A stretch of DNA of 64,000 nt from Arcuatula senhousia (Eukaryota; Mollusca; Bivalvia; Mytilida; Mytilidae), in assembly GCA_963971305.1 (NCBI GenBank), contig OZ020305.1:43907717-43971716 (forward strand), read 5' to 3'. Shown here one piece after another: positions 33,096 to 44,991 of this stretch. A model generated the notes under the pieces. The model saw nothing but the letters and a program-made list of their open reading frames with translations, searched no databases and had not been told where the DNA came from. Each line of letters begins with the position of its first letter. Positions within the stretch are counted from its first letter, which is position 1. Made by a program: the position numbers and the translations under genes.

Positions 33096-34591
33096 CTAGA
33101 GGCTCCCAGGAGCCTGAATCGCTCACCTGATCTCTTGTGCCAAAGTTTGAATCAATTTTACAAACTTTCAAGTATACAAAGTTGCAAAACAATCCTTTCA
33201 GAAGTTTCAGAGAAGATTTTTGGAAATCAGTTTAAATTAATAGAAAAAAAACAGTTAAAGGGCAATAACTCCTTTAGATACCTTTTGATGCTGAACAAGA
33301 AAAGTTGCTTCGGATTTTCTCTATCTCTTATACTTTTCGAGTTATAAGCCAAAAACAATGGTCTGACCCCCCTGTTCAATTTTTAGCAATGGCGGCCATG
33401 TTGGTTGGTTGACGTGTATATAATTCACAAACTTGGTAGAGGACATCCTAAAGATCAAGTATACCAAGTATCAATGCAATCCCTTCTGTGGTTTCAGAGA
33501 AGAAGATTTTTGAAAATCAGTGTAAATCAATGGAAAAACAGTTAAAGGGGAATAACTCTTAAACGGCTGATCTGACAATTTTGACCCTGAAATCATTTTT
33601 GTAGATCTCAATGAGCTCAACAATTCTGCAATGCTAACTTTTCCTCTAGCTCTAACGGTTTTTAAGATATTGTCCAAAAACTGCAAAAATGGTCAATTTT
33701 GACGATTAAAGGGCAATAACTCCTATAAGGAGTCGTTTCACAACTTCGACTCAATGGAGAGAATTGTAGAGCTTTATATGCTGAACAAGGAGGGTTGCTT
33801 CGGATTTTCTCTATCTCTTATACTTTTCGAGTTATAAGCCAAAAATAATGGTCTGACCCCCCTGTTCTATTTTTAGCAACGGCCGCCATGTTGGTTGGTT
33901 GACGTGTATATAATTCACAAACTTGGCAGAGGACATCCTAAAGATCAAGTATACCAAGTATCAATGCAATCCCTTCAGTGGTTTCAGAGAAGAAGATTTT
34001 TGAAAATCAGTGTAAATCAATGGAAAAAACAGTTAAAGGGGAATAACTCTTAAACGGCTGATCTGACAATTTTGACCCTGAAATCATTTTTGTAGATCTC
34101 AATGAGCTCAACAATTCTGCAATGCTAACTTTTCATATAGCTCTAATGGTTTTCAAGATATAGTCCAAAAACTGCAAAAATGGTCAATTTTGACGATTAA
34201 AGGGCAATAACTCCTATAAGGAGTCGTTTCACAACTTCGACTCAATGGAGAGAATTGTAGAGCTTTTAATGCTGAACAAGGAAGGTTGCTTCCGATTTTC
34301 TCTATCTCTTATACTTTTCGAGTTATAAGCCAAAAACAATGGTCTGACCCCCCTGTTCTATTTTTAGCAACGGCGGCCATGTTGGTTTGTCGACATGTAT
34401 ATAATTCACAAACTTGGTAGAGGACATCCCAAAGATCAAGTATACCAAGTTTCAATGCAATCCCTTCAGTGGTTTCAGAGAAGAAGATCTTTGAAGAAAA
34501 GTTAACGGACGACGGACGGACGACGGACGGACGGACGACGGACGCCTAACGATGACAATAGCTCACATGACCCTTCGGGTCAGGTGAGCTA
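33096..34591 (-). repeat. Inverted full copy of the hairpin-ended tandem element
   Basis: At the left is the right terminus reversed (ACTAGAGGCTCCCAGGAGCC, then TGAATCGCTCACC). Then come about two and a half ~480-500-bp units (AATGGTCTGACCCCCCTGTTC at 33357, 33848, 34339). At the right is a (GGACGGACGAC)n run and the terminal hairpin at 34560-34590: outer arms AGCTCAC/GTGAGCT, inner arms TGACCC/GGGTCA. This copy shows both termini, so it defines the family: hairpin, GTCCGTC run, tandem units, hairpin with CTAG. Confidence 0.82.
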
Positions 34592-35660
34592 AAAAGACAT
34601 TTGAGCGTTTAACGCAATAACCGTTCTTTGTACAATTGAACGCCAAGTAAAGCTGCATTTTTGTACTATAATCTTTCCGATGTTTTGTTTTTGTATGGGG
34701 TACGTATTTAACACACATCTACATTAATTCATGTATGTTCCATATCAAGACTATATTAGAAGGCTGAAGTATAATTGTACAAAACCGAACTAGTGCTCCA
34801 TTCTTGCGTTAAGTTTTTGGTGAGTTCGAATTTCACTTCATGCGTCTTAAAATCTCGAGCTTAAAATAAGACATGTAAGATGTTTGATATCAAAAACAAA
34901 TAATTGTCTACTTCAAATTTATACGAGTTTGTCTTTTTCTACCAAGAAGTAATTAAATTGGTTTCAGAAACATCTCTTACACTACTAAATACATCGTTAT
35001 GTTGAAATTCGATGTAGTTTGTTCCTAGAATCTGTATCGATTTATAATTATCACATCTGCATCAACAGGAAATATCCATCAGTAGACCAAAAATAGCTGA
35101 GGTTTACACAGCCTAAAAAGGTGCGGCAATGGATTTTTTATCCAAACTTTAATAAAACTATGATAAGTGTTTGACTTCATACATGGGAATAAATTTCAGC
35201 CCATTGATTTTAATGCTCCGTATTTCGCTACCAGTCTAATATGTCTACGGGGTCATTGGTTTATACGCAGCGTATTGCTTTTTAATGAAACATAAATTTC
35301 ACATAATGTGCCAGTATTGACAAGAAATTTCATGGATTTTAACACGTAACAACTCTATTTAGATTGTTGATTTGACGCCAAATTAGTGACAGACTAGACG
35401 CTTTAAAGACTTCATATTATATTGAGCTTTCATATCAATTACAGTTTATGAGGAAAAACAAAGGTTTTCAAACATTGATAGGCCAACCATTATAAAGAGC
35501 ATAAACTAAAATCAGCAGCATGTCATAAAAGAACAACGTCTTAATATATTCAGTTCAGTGTACTAGTGTAAAAGCCGTTTTCAGAGGGGGGGGGGGGTGG
35601 TTCAAGAAAAAATAAATTAGAACTTTATCAACAGTCCGGTTTCAAGCGCGTGAAACGCTC
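34592..35660. other. No recognised feature apart from a G run
   Basis: AT-rich, with a run of about 12 G at 35587-35598. No coding signal. Confidence 0.4.
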
Positions 35661-35664
35661 TAAA

Positions 35665-35885
35665 ATGAGTTTTAGTGACTAATCGAAATCAACATATATT
35701 CAATGGGGCCTGGGTGACCACACTAGCCGATCTGTATGTGATTAGGTTTGTCAGTTACCTGTCAAAGATCAATGGTTTCCTCTGGGTTCTCCGGTTTGCT
35801 TCACCACTACAACTGACCGCCCTACATGGCCCAGGTGCGTTGATAAAGGGCGTTAAACACCAACACACACACCCACCTTAACCAT
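35665..35885 (+). mobile_element. SINE-like element with GGGCGTTAAACACCAA tail
   Basis: Contains GGGGCCTGGGTGACCACAC, TGGTTTCCTCTGGGTTCTCC, GCTTCACCACTACAACTGACC and ends GATAAAGGGCGTTAAACACC followed by an AC-rich tail. The GGTTTCCTC-x-GGGT-x-CTCCGG block occurs in many invertebrate SINEs and LINE 3' ends (recall). The tail phrase is shared with the SINEs at 4091, 41441 and 61114. Confidence 0.6.
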
Positions 35886-36436
35886 CAATGAACTTTTTCG
35901 AATCAAATGAATAGATATTACCTTTCTCTATGACAATTCTTAATATATCTGTCTTCCGTGTATGACTGTTTCTTTAACCTTTTTGACACAATCAGCATGA
36001 TGCACGCATAGACTTTTAAAAAGCAAATGAAAGAAGTGCCATGCAGGTCGCAAGTCCGAAATGGTACAGATATAATCCTTTTAGAATAACAAACCTACAA
36101 TACCAATATAATGCAAAACAACCAAACTGCAATCAGTAATGCGGACTCACTTCCAAAACATCAACTCAGTAGCAGTGGAAATGGCTTGCACTATAGAACA
36201 GACATAAATTGACCAATATTATAAGTTAAAAAATAAGTTTGATTAAAATAAGTAATAAAAAAACAAGATCAAGCAAATGTGCCTTCTGAGTTTGAATAAT
36301 TTTGCTTCATTGCGTTGTCAATGTTACGATCAATAAATGTAGAAATCTTAATAGAGATACGTCTTATACGGTTTCCCAAAAAAGCTTCAAACGGGCCTGA
36401 CGGACCGAAAATCTATATATCCAACAACTGCATGTC

Positions 36437-36680
36437 TTTAGTTTGGTTTAGAAAAATATTTATTAAAAGAAACAAGTTTTAAAAACAGACAAATTAATAA
36501 CACAATTAAGAGTCAGCGACCACAAATTAGATATAGAATTAGAAAGATACAGAAATATTAAAAGAGAAAATAGACTATGCTCTGTATGTGGAGTTGTTGA
36601 AGATGAATATCATGTTCTTCTGTATTGTAACATTAACAAACAATCAAGACAAACTATGTTTAATAAAATAAATCTATAGA
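36437..36680 (+). pseudogene. Non-LTR retrotransposon ORF2 C-terminal fragment
   Basis: From about 36470 one frame reads KLITQLRVSDHKLDIELERY, then NRLCSVC, GVVEDEYHVLLYCN and ends at a TAG near 36679. The R-x-S-D/N-H-x-L-x-I-E block followed by C-x2-C-x8-H-x4-C is the usual end of a family of bivalve non-LTR ORF2 proteins; 43690/48452 and 63515 carry the same layout. Upstream, EKYLL-like text lies in another frame, so it is frameshifted. Only the tail remains. Confidence 0.65.
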
Positions 36681-37318
36681 AAATGGTGGTCATCGTACAA
36701 ATAAAAAAATGAAATTAAAAAACCTGTTGGAATTTTGGCATTTTCTCACAAAATATAAAGAAAATGATGATTTCAATGTAAAACATGGCATACAGAAAGA
36801 ACTGAACGCAATGGATTTTTTTTCAAATTTACAAAGAAGCTTTGTTGTAAAATGAAATCAGTGACGATATGCTACAGACATTGGGTGGATTTACCGATAC
36901 AATACTGCTGCGCAAAAAATATGCGCTAATTTAGACCCGCGAGCCTCCTTAAAACTTTATTGTTTTACTGTGACAATGTACATTTATAAAGTCGCTAGTG
37001 TATGGTTCTTCTACTTAAAAAATCAAACGTTAAATCATAACGTACATACTGAAATAGTAACATGCAAAACCCATAATATTATTATAACGTATATCTATCA
37101 TGTGTTGTTGCCTATTATGGTAAAATTTATGTCATTATATATGGAGAAAAAATATTTTAGATGAATTGTCAATTCATAATCAGCAATTTAGATGTTATTG
37201 TAATGTCACCTTATGTTAAACATATGTTTATCATATGGACTGGACACCAAAATTTAATGTAAGGTGAACATATGGTAAAAAGTTAAACATCGAACAAATG
37301 TTTGACATAGGTTTCATT

Positions 37319-38400
37319 AGGGCCCCGCATCGAAGATGCGGACGCCCTATAGTTTTCACTTTGTCCGTCTGTCCGTCCGTCAACAATTCTTGTGAACACT
37401 AAAACTCAAAAACTATTAACACCACAGTTCTGAAATTTTTCACAGCTGCTAAGTAGCATGTCATGATGTGCATATTAAAATTTTGTGCAAATCTGATTAA
37501 AATTTTTATAAAAAATCTTCATTTTTTATCGAAAATCACAGATTTTGAGAATTGGACTTTGTGAACACTAAAACTCAAAAACTGTTAACAATACAGTTCT
37601 GAAACTTTGCACAGCTGCTAAGTAGCATGTCATGATCTGCATATTAAAATTTCGTGCAAATCTGATAAATAGTTTTGGAAAAAACTTCATTTTTTAACGA
37701 AAATCACAGATTTTGAGAATTGGACTTTGTGAACACTAAAACTCAAAAACTGTTAACAAAACAGTTCTGAAACTTTGTTCAGCTGCTGAGTAGCATGTCC
37801 TGATTTGCATATTAAAATTTCGTGCAAATCTGATTAATATTTTTGGAAAAAAAACTTCATTTTTTATCGAAAATCACAGATTTTTAGAATTGGACTTTGT
37901 GAACACTAAAACTCAAAAACTGTTAACATACAGTTCTGAAACTTTGCACAGCTGCTAAGTAGCATGTCATGATGTGCATATTAAAATTTCGTGCAAATCT
38001 GTTCAATATTTTTGGAAAAAACTTCATTTTTTATCGAAAATCACAGATTTTGAGAATTGGACTTTGTGAACACTAAAACTCAAAAACTGTTAACAAAACA
38101 GTTCTGAAACTTTGTTCAGCTGCTAAGTAGCATGTCCTGATTTGCATATTAAAATTTCGTGCAAATCTGATTAATATTTTTGAAAAAAACTTCATTTTTT
38201 ATGGAAAATCACAGATTTTGAGAATTGGACTTTGTGAACAATAAAACTCAAAGGCTATTAACAATACAGATATGTAGTTTCATATGCATTCCATGGAACA
38301 TGCCTTAGTGGTTATAATTAAAGTTCGTATGATTTTGAAAACACTTAGATATTTGCCGCGGGGCCCTTTCTGACTTTGTCAGTATTCTAGTTTCTCCTGT
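37319..38400. mobile_element. Tandem-core element with GGGGCCC ends, six ~170-bp units
   Basis: AGGGCCCCGC (37319-37328) and GCGGGGCCCT (38358-38367) are exact inverted repeats. The left end adds a hairpin (GCATCGAAGATGC) and GTCTGTCCGTCCGTC. The core is six units beginning TTGTGAACACTAAAACTCAA (about 37388, 37558, 37728, 37900, 38068, 38236), each with CAGTTCTGAAACTTTG and GTAGCATGTC. The right end has CTGACTTTGTCAG. A one-unit relative lies at 58795-59135. Confidence 0.78.
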
Positions 38401-39044
38401 GTACGTTTGGTGAATTCTTAATGACAAATGATTATAATAAACTTTTCAAACTAAGTGCCTTAGTTGTCATTTTTAGATTTTATATGAATAGCCGACAGGA
38501 AACTATAACTATGCTAATAAAACTGAAATGAATTAATCTATGTGTCCCTAATGAATACCCAATACAGGCAGGTTTACACTAATGACCAAAAATCAGTCAA
38601 TATAAAGTAAAATAAACCTTGTTTTCAGCATATTCTTGGAAGTGTATCTGACTAAGTTCTTTACCATGGAGACTGGTTTTCTCGAGTTAATTCAATAAAT
38701 CCACTATTCATAGGAATAAGTGTATAATAATTATATCAAATATTGTTCATTACTTCTCTCTTTTCGGTTTCTATTTGCTTATGATCAATGAGTTTAGAAG
38801 TCTTCTGTATTGTATATACAGAGTGTTATATTATATGACTGGTGTTTTCTTGTTTCGGATCTACCATTTGATGGCACTTCATTTTGTGTCCATACGTCTT
38901 TCATACCAACATATTTTAGTTCTTACGCGTAAACCTGATTAAGGAGGTATAAAAATAATTTTATGTACATCCATAACAATTAGTGCAGATGTTGGTTTTT
39001 CGTAGAAATTTGTTTTGTCTTCCTTTACCGGATTTGACACACTC
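38401..39044. other. No recognised feature
   Basis: AT-rich spacer. Confidence 0.4.
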
Positions 39045-39275
39045 GATTGGAAATTAGCAACACAAAGGGTGTGCAATAGCAGGAAAGAACCGCTTACTCT
39101 TCCGGAGCACCTGGGTTAACTCTTGTTACGACTTGAGTTCGCGTTGTTTATTTCCGTTCTGTTGATTTTGTGTTTCTTCGTGCTGTTCTTGTTCGTGTTT
39201 ACCGGTTTCATCGTTGCCCTTTCGAACTTTTGACACTCGAATGTCCCATTGGTGCCTATTTGCTTCTTTCTTATA
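39045..39275 (-). repeat. Dispersed SINE-like repeat
   Basis: Reverse complement of the family at 27009-27190 and 8335-8590 (GCACCTGGGTTAACTC, CGACTTGAGTTCGCGTTG, GTGCTGTTCTTGTTCG, CCCATTGGTGCC). Confidence 0.65.
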
Positions 39276-41318
39276 TATATAAAGATATTGAGTTAATTAA
39301 AACAGAATTACTTTTTAGTAGTTTGCATTTTAACTCAAACTCATACGTTTATATTTTAGTATAATACTGGTAATTTCCGTATGGCGAAAAACGGACAGAC
39401 ATCTTTCCCATGTGAGAGTATTATATACATTAAACGCCATTTCGTGTGCCGAGAATTAACAGGAACTTTTTTGCTTGTTCCATTTAAGTAACTAAAAACG
39501 GGGTATATGTTTTAGAATCTTAGACATAGATCCAATGGCCCCGTTCGAATGTCACAATCAAAATGCAATTAGCAACGTATAATAGCTAGATAATCGTGGA
39601 TACACACAAACTGAAAATGGAAACTTTTTGCAGAAGAAACATAGTTATTTACAATGTCTACATGATTTTCTACAAAGTTGTTATTACATTGCGTTTCTAT
39701 GTCTTTGACTGATTGAAACTGAGACATGATTCCTAAGTAGGATTACGTTGTAAACCGAAGCCTGTAATCTATTCTGGCTAATCAGCTTGTGTTTCCCTTG
39801 GTCAGTTCATGTCTGTGTTACGGATGTAATATGTACATTTGTCTTGGTTGTTAACGTTTTTATTTGTTTTCAGTGACAGTGTTTGTCAGTTCCATGAATT
39901 TTGTTGTTGTTCGTTCAGACCAATTTTCATTCAAGTTTTATTCCAATGTCATGGGATTACTGATGAATTGGTCAAAACAATACTTTAATTTAAATAATAA
40001 TCCAGGCTATAGTAATCGTACTGTTTTGCTCTTTTAGTGTTTTGACTGTCATTCATTTTTTTTAATATCTCTCAATAAAAACCTTGCGAATGTTAATTAA
40101 AAGGATGGAAGTAACTAAAAGTACTATTGTTTTGATTGGTCCGCAAGGCCCGCACAGTCAGTCTGTCCGTTATTTTATTAAAGATTTGCCTGACTTTATC
40201 TCTATCGAGTGCTTTTTGAACGCGCGCTTATAGATTAAAATTAATTAACTTAATGTTCATCTCCGATTTTTTTTATTTTTTTTTTGGATAGCTAGTCAAC
40301 TGTATTAGCGAATCATGTCATCTCATAGATATCTTTCCATTCAAGTTCGGACGTTTGCCGTGATTTGTAAATAAATTCCAGCTTATTTATGCCTGTAAAT
40401 GACATTTTTTATATCAAACTTCCTTCATTTTATTTGATACTTTGTTAATTTGATTAACAGTTGCAAGGGTGACAGTCGATGGCTCAGAGAGCCCAAATGT
40501 TATCGGCCATCCTGTTGAAGCATACGAATTTTCCCACTTAATGCAAACCTATTTTGATTGTTTAACTAAAATTGTTACATTAAAACAACCAAATATCTTT
40601 TTATGATGCGTATGGTCAGTATTCTGTAAATTTGAGCTGGCTTCCTGTTTTAAACACTTTTGAGTTACGAGTAACTCACTTGCAATGCCTTCTTTGGTTA
40701 TAATGTTGCTTACATAATTTTACTCTTGAAATATTTGATCGTTATATATTGACAACCGCTTTGGTGCTTTGTATAAGGTTATGTGAACATTTCAATGTAT
40801 GTTCATACAAATTGAACATTTCCTAACTTTAACGGGTACAAGAGCCGTGACACGGTACATGCAATTTCTAGTTCAGATTTCTTTACTTAATTACATGAAT
40901 TACGTAGCCTACAAAAATAGCGTAGCTGTAAACCTAATACTAATTATATAGTACCCAAACTGGTAGATGTTAGTACAGGTTTAATTTTGTTCCACTCAAT
41001 AAAACCATCTATCACGACTCCACATCACATAATCTCATTACGATAAATGTATTGGATAGATTATATGAATGATGAGATTTAATTGACAGGTATAATGCGT
41101 TCTCCGTCAGTTAACCTTCAACATTGATGTACTCAAAATATTAAGGCTTATTTGATCAAAGAATATCTTATCTTGGCCTCTAATTAGGTACTGAAATGAT
41201 AAGTTTAAGAAGCGATTATCTCATGTGCATGTATAACATGTGGTATAGATATTAAGCAGTTTAAAGGACCAAATGGGCATTTGACATGTTAGAAGCTCAT
41301 GAACAATCGGAGACACAG
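39276..41318. other. No recognised feature
   Basis: About 2 kb of AT-rich sequence with no family match and no coding signal. Confidence 0.4.
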
Positions 41319-41320
41319 TA

Positions 41321-42616
41321 CACTGTAAAAATGGTGTTTAGAATCTAAACACTTTTAAAACACTTTTAGCCCTAAACATGTTCAGATTGTGTTTAAATCC
41401 TAAACACTTTCCAAAAGGTTTTATACATGTTTCACTTCTTACAGTCCCGTGCGGGACCCGAGTGGCGAATAGGCCCGCAGCAGAGTCTAGCTTGTCGTAA
41501 GAGGCGACTAAGGGTCTTGGGATTCTGACGTCGGGTCAGTTCTCAGCCCACAGAACGACCAAGTCTGTACCCTAGGTGGCTGAATAGGGTGGCCCTCGTC
41601 GGCGGGGGTTGTCAGGTCTATAATACGGAAACCCTGACCGCCGACCATAGTGGACCAACGTGTGTGGAGAGTGCCACGCTTCATGCACGTAAAAGACCCC
41701 TTTGTGGACCGCCAAGTAGTGCACCACATAGGCTAAATTTTCCGCCCCTACCCACCTCTCCCCTTTTCCTGTGGTTCTTCAAAATTAACCGGTCCTTTGT
41801 GTCCCACCCCACCCCCATATTTCATTTATCATCATCATTTCATGTTCATTTTATCATCCTTTTCATGTTCATCGCCTGTAAATAACCTATATAGCGTTGC
41901 ACGGGCGTAAAACACCAACTCACTCACTCACTCACTTCTTGCAAATATCAATCTTAGAAATTTTCCTATACTATTTTCATTAATCTAAACACAATCCTAA
42001 GGTTAATGTGGACACCTATACTGAAAAAAAATTATGTTATTAAACATTTGATTTTATGGACTAAAATGAAACATGTTATTAATATCCTTTATTTAAAATA
42101 AAAATAAGGATAGGTCACCATGCTCGTTTTTGCAATATAAGTGGTTAAAGTATGCCTAAATTACAATAGATTATACAGGAAAGGCCAAATTTTAGGCATA
42201 AAATCATGTCTTAGAAAAATTCCTTACATTTAGGATCTTGTTTTTATTTTGTCAAAAGTTATATTTTTACCTATATATTAAAATAAAACATAGAAAACAG
42301 GGGGTCATCAGCTTAGATTTTTGTCTACTTTTCAATTCCATTGTAAATTTAGGGTAATTTTGAAGAGAGTTATTTCCCTTGTTTTTGTCAAAAATTGCGT
42401 TATTAAAGAAACGATTGATGCAATTGAATATTTATTACTCATTTCAATAAATTCAAATATTCTATTTTTTATTATTGACTTTATAGACACTGGTCTTAAA
42501 TTTTGCATTTTTAAAGGCACAAAAGTCATGTGACACCTGTCTGTATATTAACCTTAAAATTCAACACAAATTTTGTGTTAAGGATTGTTTAGAATCTAAA
42601 CATCATTTTTACAGTG
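41321..42616. mobile_element. TA-flanked TIR element (MITE-like) with nested SINE
   Basis: CACTGTAAAAATG (41321-41333) with the following GTTTAGAATCTAAAC is inverted at the far end (ATCATTTTTACAGTG ending 42616). Arms of about 31 bp differ at very few positions, and TA sits at both outer edges (41319-41320, 42617-42618). TA duplication and such arms fit a Tc1/mariner-type non-autonomous element. Without the SINE it is about 0.8 kb. No transposase frame. Confidence 0.75.
41432..41940 (+). mobile_element. SINE-like element nested in the TIR element, TSD TCACTTCTT
   Basis: Body 41441-41931. Head AGTCCCGTGCGGGACCCG, CGAATAGGCCCGCAGCAG and AGCTTGTCGTAAGAGGCGAC are homologous to the 5' end of the LINE at 17480. 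Middle GACCCCTTTGTGGACC, CACCTCTCCCC. Tail GTTGCACGGGCGTAAAACACC plus (ACTC)n. Flanked by TCACTTCTT (41432-41440, 41932-41940). Closely similar to 61114-61596 and more distantly to 4091-4556. Confidence 0.85.
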
Positions 42617-42618
42617 TA

Positions 42619-43689
42619 ACGAAAACACAACGAAGCATACAAACTAGTCTAAACCAATGATCATTGGTACTGTATTCTTTAAGTGTTTGTTGAGGCCTTG
42701 CACAATCCTACATACCATCCTTAAGTCTTAATGAAAACTATCTTTCTTTCTAACTATTAATTTGAGGGTAAAAAGAAACAAAATGAAAGTTATATTGAAA
42801 CATGTTTATAACACTTTTTCTTCCTTTTGCTATAAGTTCTGGTGCCCGAGTTAAACTTTACTTTTCTTGTACCGACTTTGTAAGCAACATTATTATATCA
42901 CTGTTTAGGCAATTTTTTTTTAATATTAGGACAATGCTTGACGTGTTTAAATAACTGTCACAAAACACAGTAGAAAAAAAGTGTGGTCGTACATTTAGCG
43001 TATACGAATAAAATGTGGTATGATTTAAGTTTAATATATATCAGTCACAATGCCTGTCTGGCTTAAATTGTTTTATTCTAAATCTTATTGATTGTACCAT
43101 TTAACTGATGTGGTTCAAAAAGGAAACCAATGTGCATTCTTTTTCATTGTTTCTATCCCTTCACTGTTTTCTAGCAATTTTACAATACAACTAGTACATA
43201 CAGTTCAGTGCGTCAAAAGTTGTATTCCCTAATCACCTACACAATTTATCAGCCACTGTATCTTTTAGTTTTAACCAGAGTTTAACTAAGCGGCTTAGAA
43301 CGTTAAGCGAAACCATTGGGGAAAATACAATAACATCTCCGGTTTTCCATAGTTAGTAGACCTTCAAAAGTTTTACGTCGAAAATTCAATATCAGTTTTA
43401 GGTTCATCTTTCTCATTAATGCAGGGAAAATCTAATATAAATTTCGTAATGAAACTGATTAAACCATAAAAAACGGGATATGATCCAAAGTGAAGCTAAT
43501 ATGGAATAAATTAATTCATATGGGATTTCTGGAAGAAAATAATTTAAAAATCTAAGTAAGACAATAGTCTTTCGCAAAATCTAGCTCCATTATTGATAAT
43601 CCTATCAGCAACAACCGTTTCAAGTTTGTCAGACAGTTTTGAACGACTTGTCAATCTTGTTAATACATCTACAAATCTTAAAAAAGATA
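42619..43689. other. No recognised feature
   Basis: AT-rich; retrotransposon-like text begins only at about 43690. Confidence 0.4.
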
Positions 43690-44200
43690 TTGCATGTAAG
43701 AGTATCTACTCCAAACTATATGGTTTATGGGGAATTAGGTTGTTTCCCCCTTTCAGTCAGAATTAAGACAAGAATGATATCTTTCTGGAATAGGTTGATA
43801 AGTTGTGAAAACAAACTTAGTTCCACTTTATACAATTTGATGTTGAAATTACAAAAGGAAGGATTCTGTAATTTTAAATGGGTTAGCTATGTACAATCAA
43901 TCTTTAATGAAGTAGGTTTACCTTATGTATTTAATTCTCAACTTTTTATTCATGGTACATATCTAAAGGATATTATCAGACAAAAATTGCCAGATTTGTT
44001 TATTCAAAAGTGGTTTTCTGATATTGAAAATTCTTCGAGAGACTTTTATAAAATTATTAAAACTGAGTTTAAACTAGAAGAATACCTGTTGAGGCTATCT
44101 TCTCAAGACAGATTATTTATTTCTCAATTTCGTACATCAAACATTAAGTTACCTATTGAAACAGGTCGATGGAATAAGATTCCAAAAGAACACAGATTAT
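43639..44200 (+). pseudogene. Non-LTR ORF2 C-terminal part, before insertion
   Basis: Reads MVYGELGCFPLSVRIKTRM, ISFWNRLI, FVYQ-free text with WVSYVQSIFNEVGLPYVFN, KWFSDIENSSRDFYKI, EEYLLRLSSQDRLFISQFRT, SNIKLPIETGRWNKIP. The V-Y-G-E-L-G-x-x-P-L and FRTxNIKxPxETGRW blocks recur in the C-terminal third of bivalve non-LTR polyproteins. The ATG at 43639 is not a real start; homology begins near 43690. The frame then runs on for 119 codons of heptapeptide repeat only because the inserted minisatellite has a 21-bp period. Confidence 0.75.
44195..44200 (+). repeat. Target-site duplication GATTAT, left copy
   Basis: GATTAT immediately left of the transposon terminus; identical at 48447-48452. Removing one copy plus 44201-48446 restores a continuous host frame. 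Confidence 0.9.
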
Positions 44201-44235
44201 TATGGAACGCCGTAACTGCCTTATGGTACTTTATT

Positions 44236-44920
44236 CTTTATCATGATGAGGTTTTTCTTTATTATGATGAGGTTTTTCTCTATCATGATGAGGTTTTTCT
44301 CTATTATGATGAGCTTTTTCTTTATTATGATGAGCTTTTTCTCTATTATGATGAGCTTTTTCTTTATTATGATGAGCTTTTTCTCTATTATGATGAGCTT
44401 TTTCTTTATTATGATGAGCTTTTTCTCTATTATGATGAGCTTTTTCTCTATTATGATGAGCTTTTTCTTTATTATGATGAGCTTTTTCTCTATTATGATG
44501 AGCTTTTTCTTTATTATGATGAGCTTTTTCTCTATTATGATGAGCTTTTTCTATATCATGATGAGGTTTTTCTCTATTATGATGAGGTTTTTCTTTAATA
44601 TGAGGTTTTTCTCTATTATGATGAGCTTTTTTCTTTATTATGATGAGCTTTTTCTCTATTATGATGAGCTTTTTCTTTATTATGATGAGCTTTTTCTCTA
44701 TTATGATGAGCTTTTTCTTTATTATGATGAGCTTTTTCTTTATTATGATGAGCTTTTTCTCTATTATGATGAGCTTTTTCTCTATTATGATGAGCTTTTT
44801 CTTTATTATGATGAGCTTTTTCTCTATTATGATGAGCTTTTTCTCTATCATGATGAGGTTTTTCTCTATCATGATGAGGTTTTTCTTTAATATGAGGTTT
44901 TTCTCTATTATGATGAGCTG
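44236..44920 (+). repeat. 21-bp minisatellite, left inverted arm (~32 units)
   Basis: Unit TATTATGATGAGCTTTTTCT(T/C). GAGG replaces GAGC in the outermost units and in a cluster near 44560-44600 and again near 44850-44900, each followed by CTTTAATATGAGG. The repeated order shows the arm itself was duplicated (about 290 bp). Because 21 is a multiple of three, five of six frames stay open, giving the spurious frames at 44231-44872, 44243-44890 and 44640-44924. Confidence 0.95.
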
Positions 44921-44991
44921 TTAGAAGGGAATCATGGGAAATTAAAAGAATTATGGGAAATTAAGAGAATTAAGATAAACAAAAAGAAAAA

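Noticed and set aside
41441..41520. tRNA- or 5S-derived head for the SINEs
   Set aside because: I could not find a convincing A box and B box at proper spacing, and the match to the LINE 5' end explains the head better.
44236..44920. CRISPR-like array
   Set aside because: Units are contiguous 21-mers with no unique spacers, and the genome is eukaryotic.
44231..44924. Long open frames (about 95 to 215 codons) of heptapeptide repeats on both strands, mirrored at 47973-48447
   Set aside because: They arise only because the minisatellite unit is 21 bp, a multiple of three, and lacks stops in most frames. No start context or domain. The 319-codon plus frame at 43639 is a real retrotransposon tail only up to 44200.
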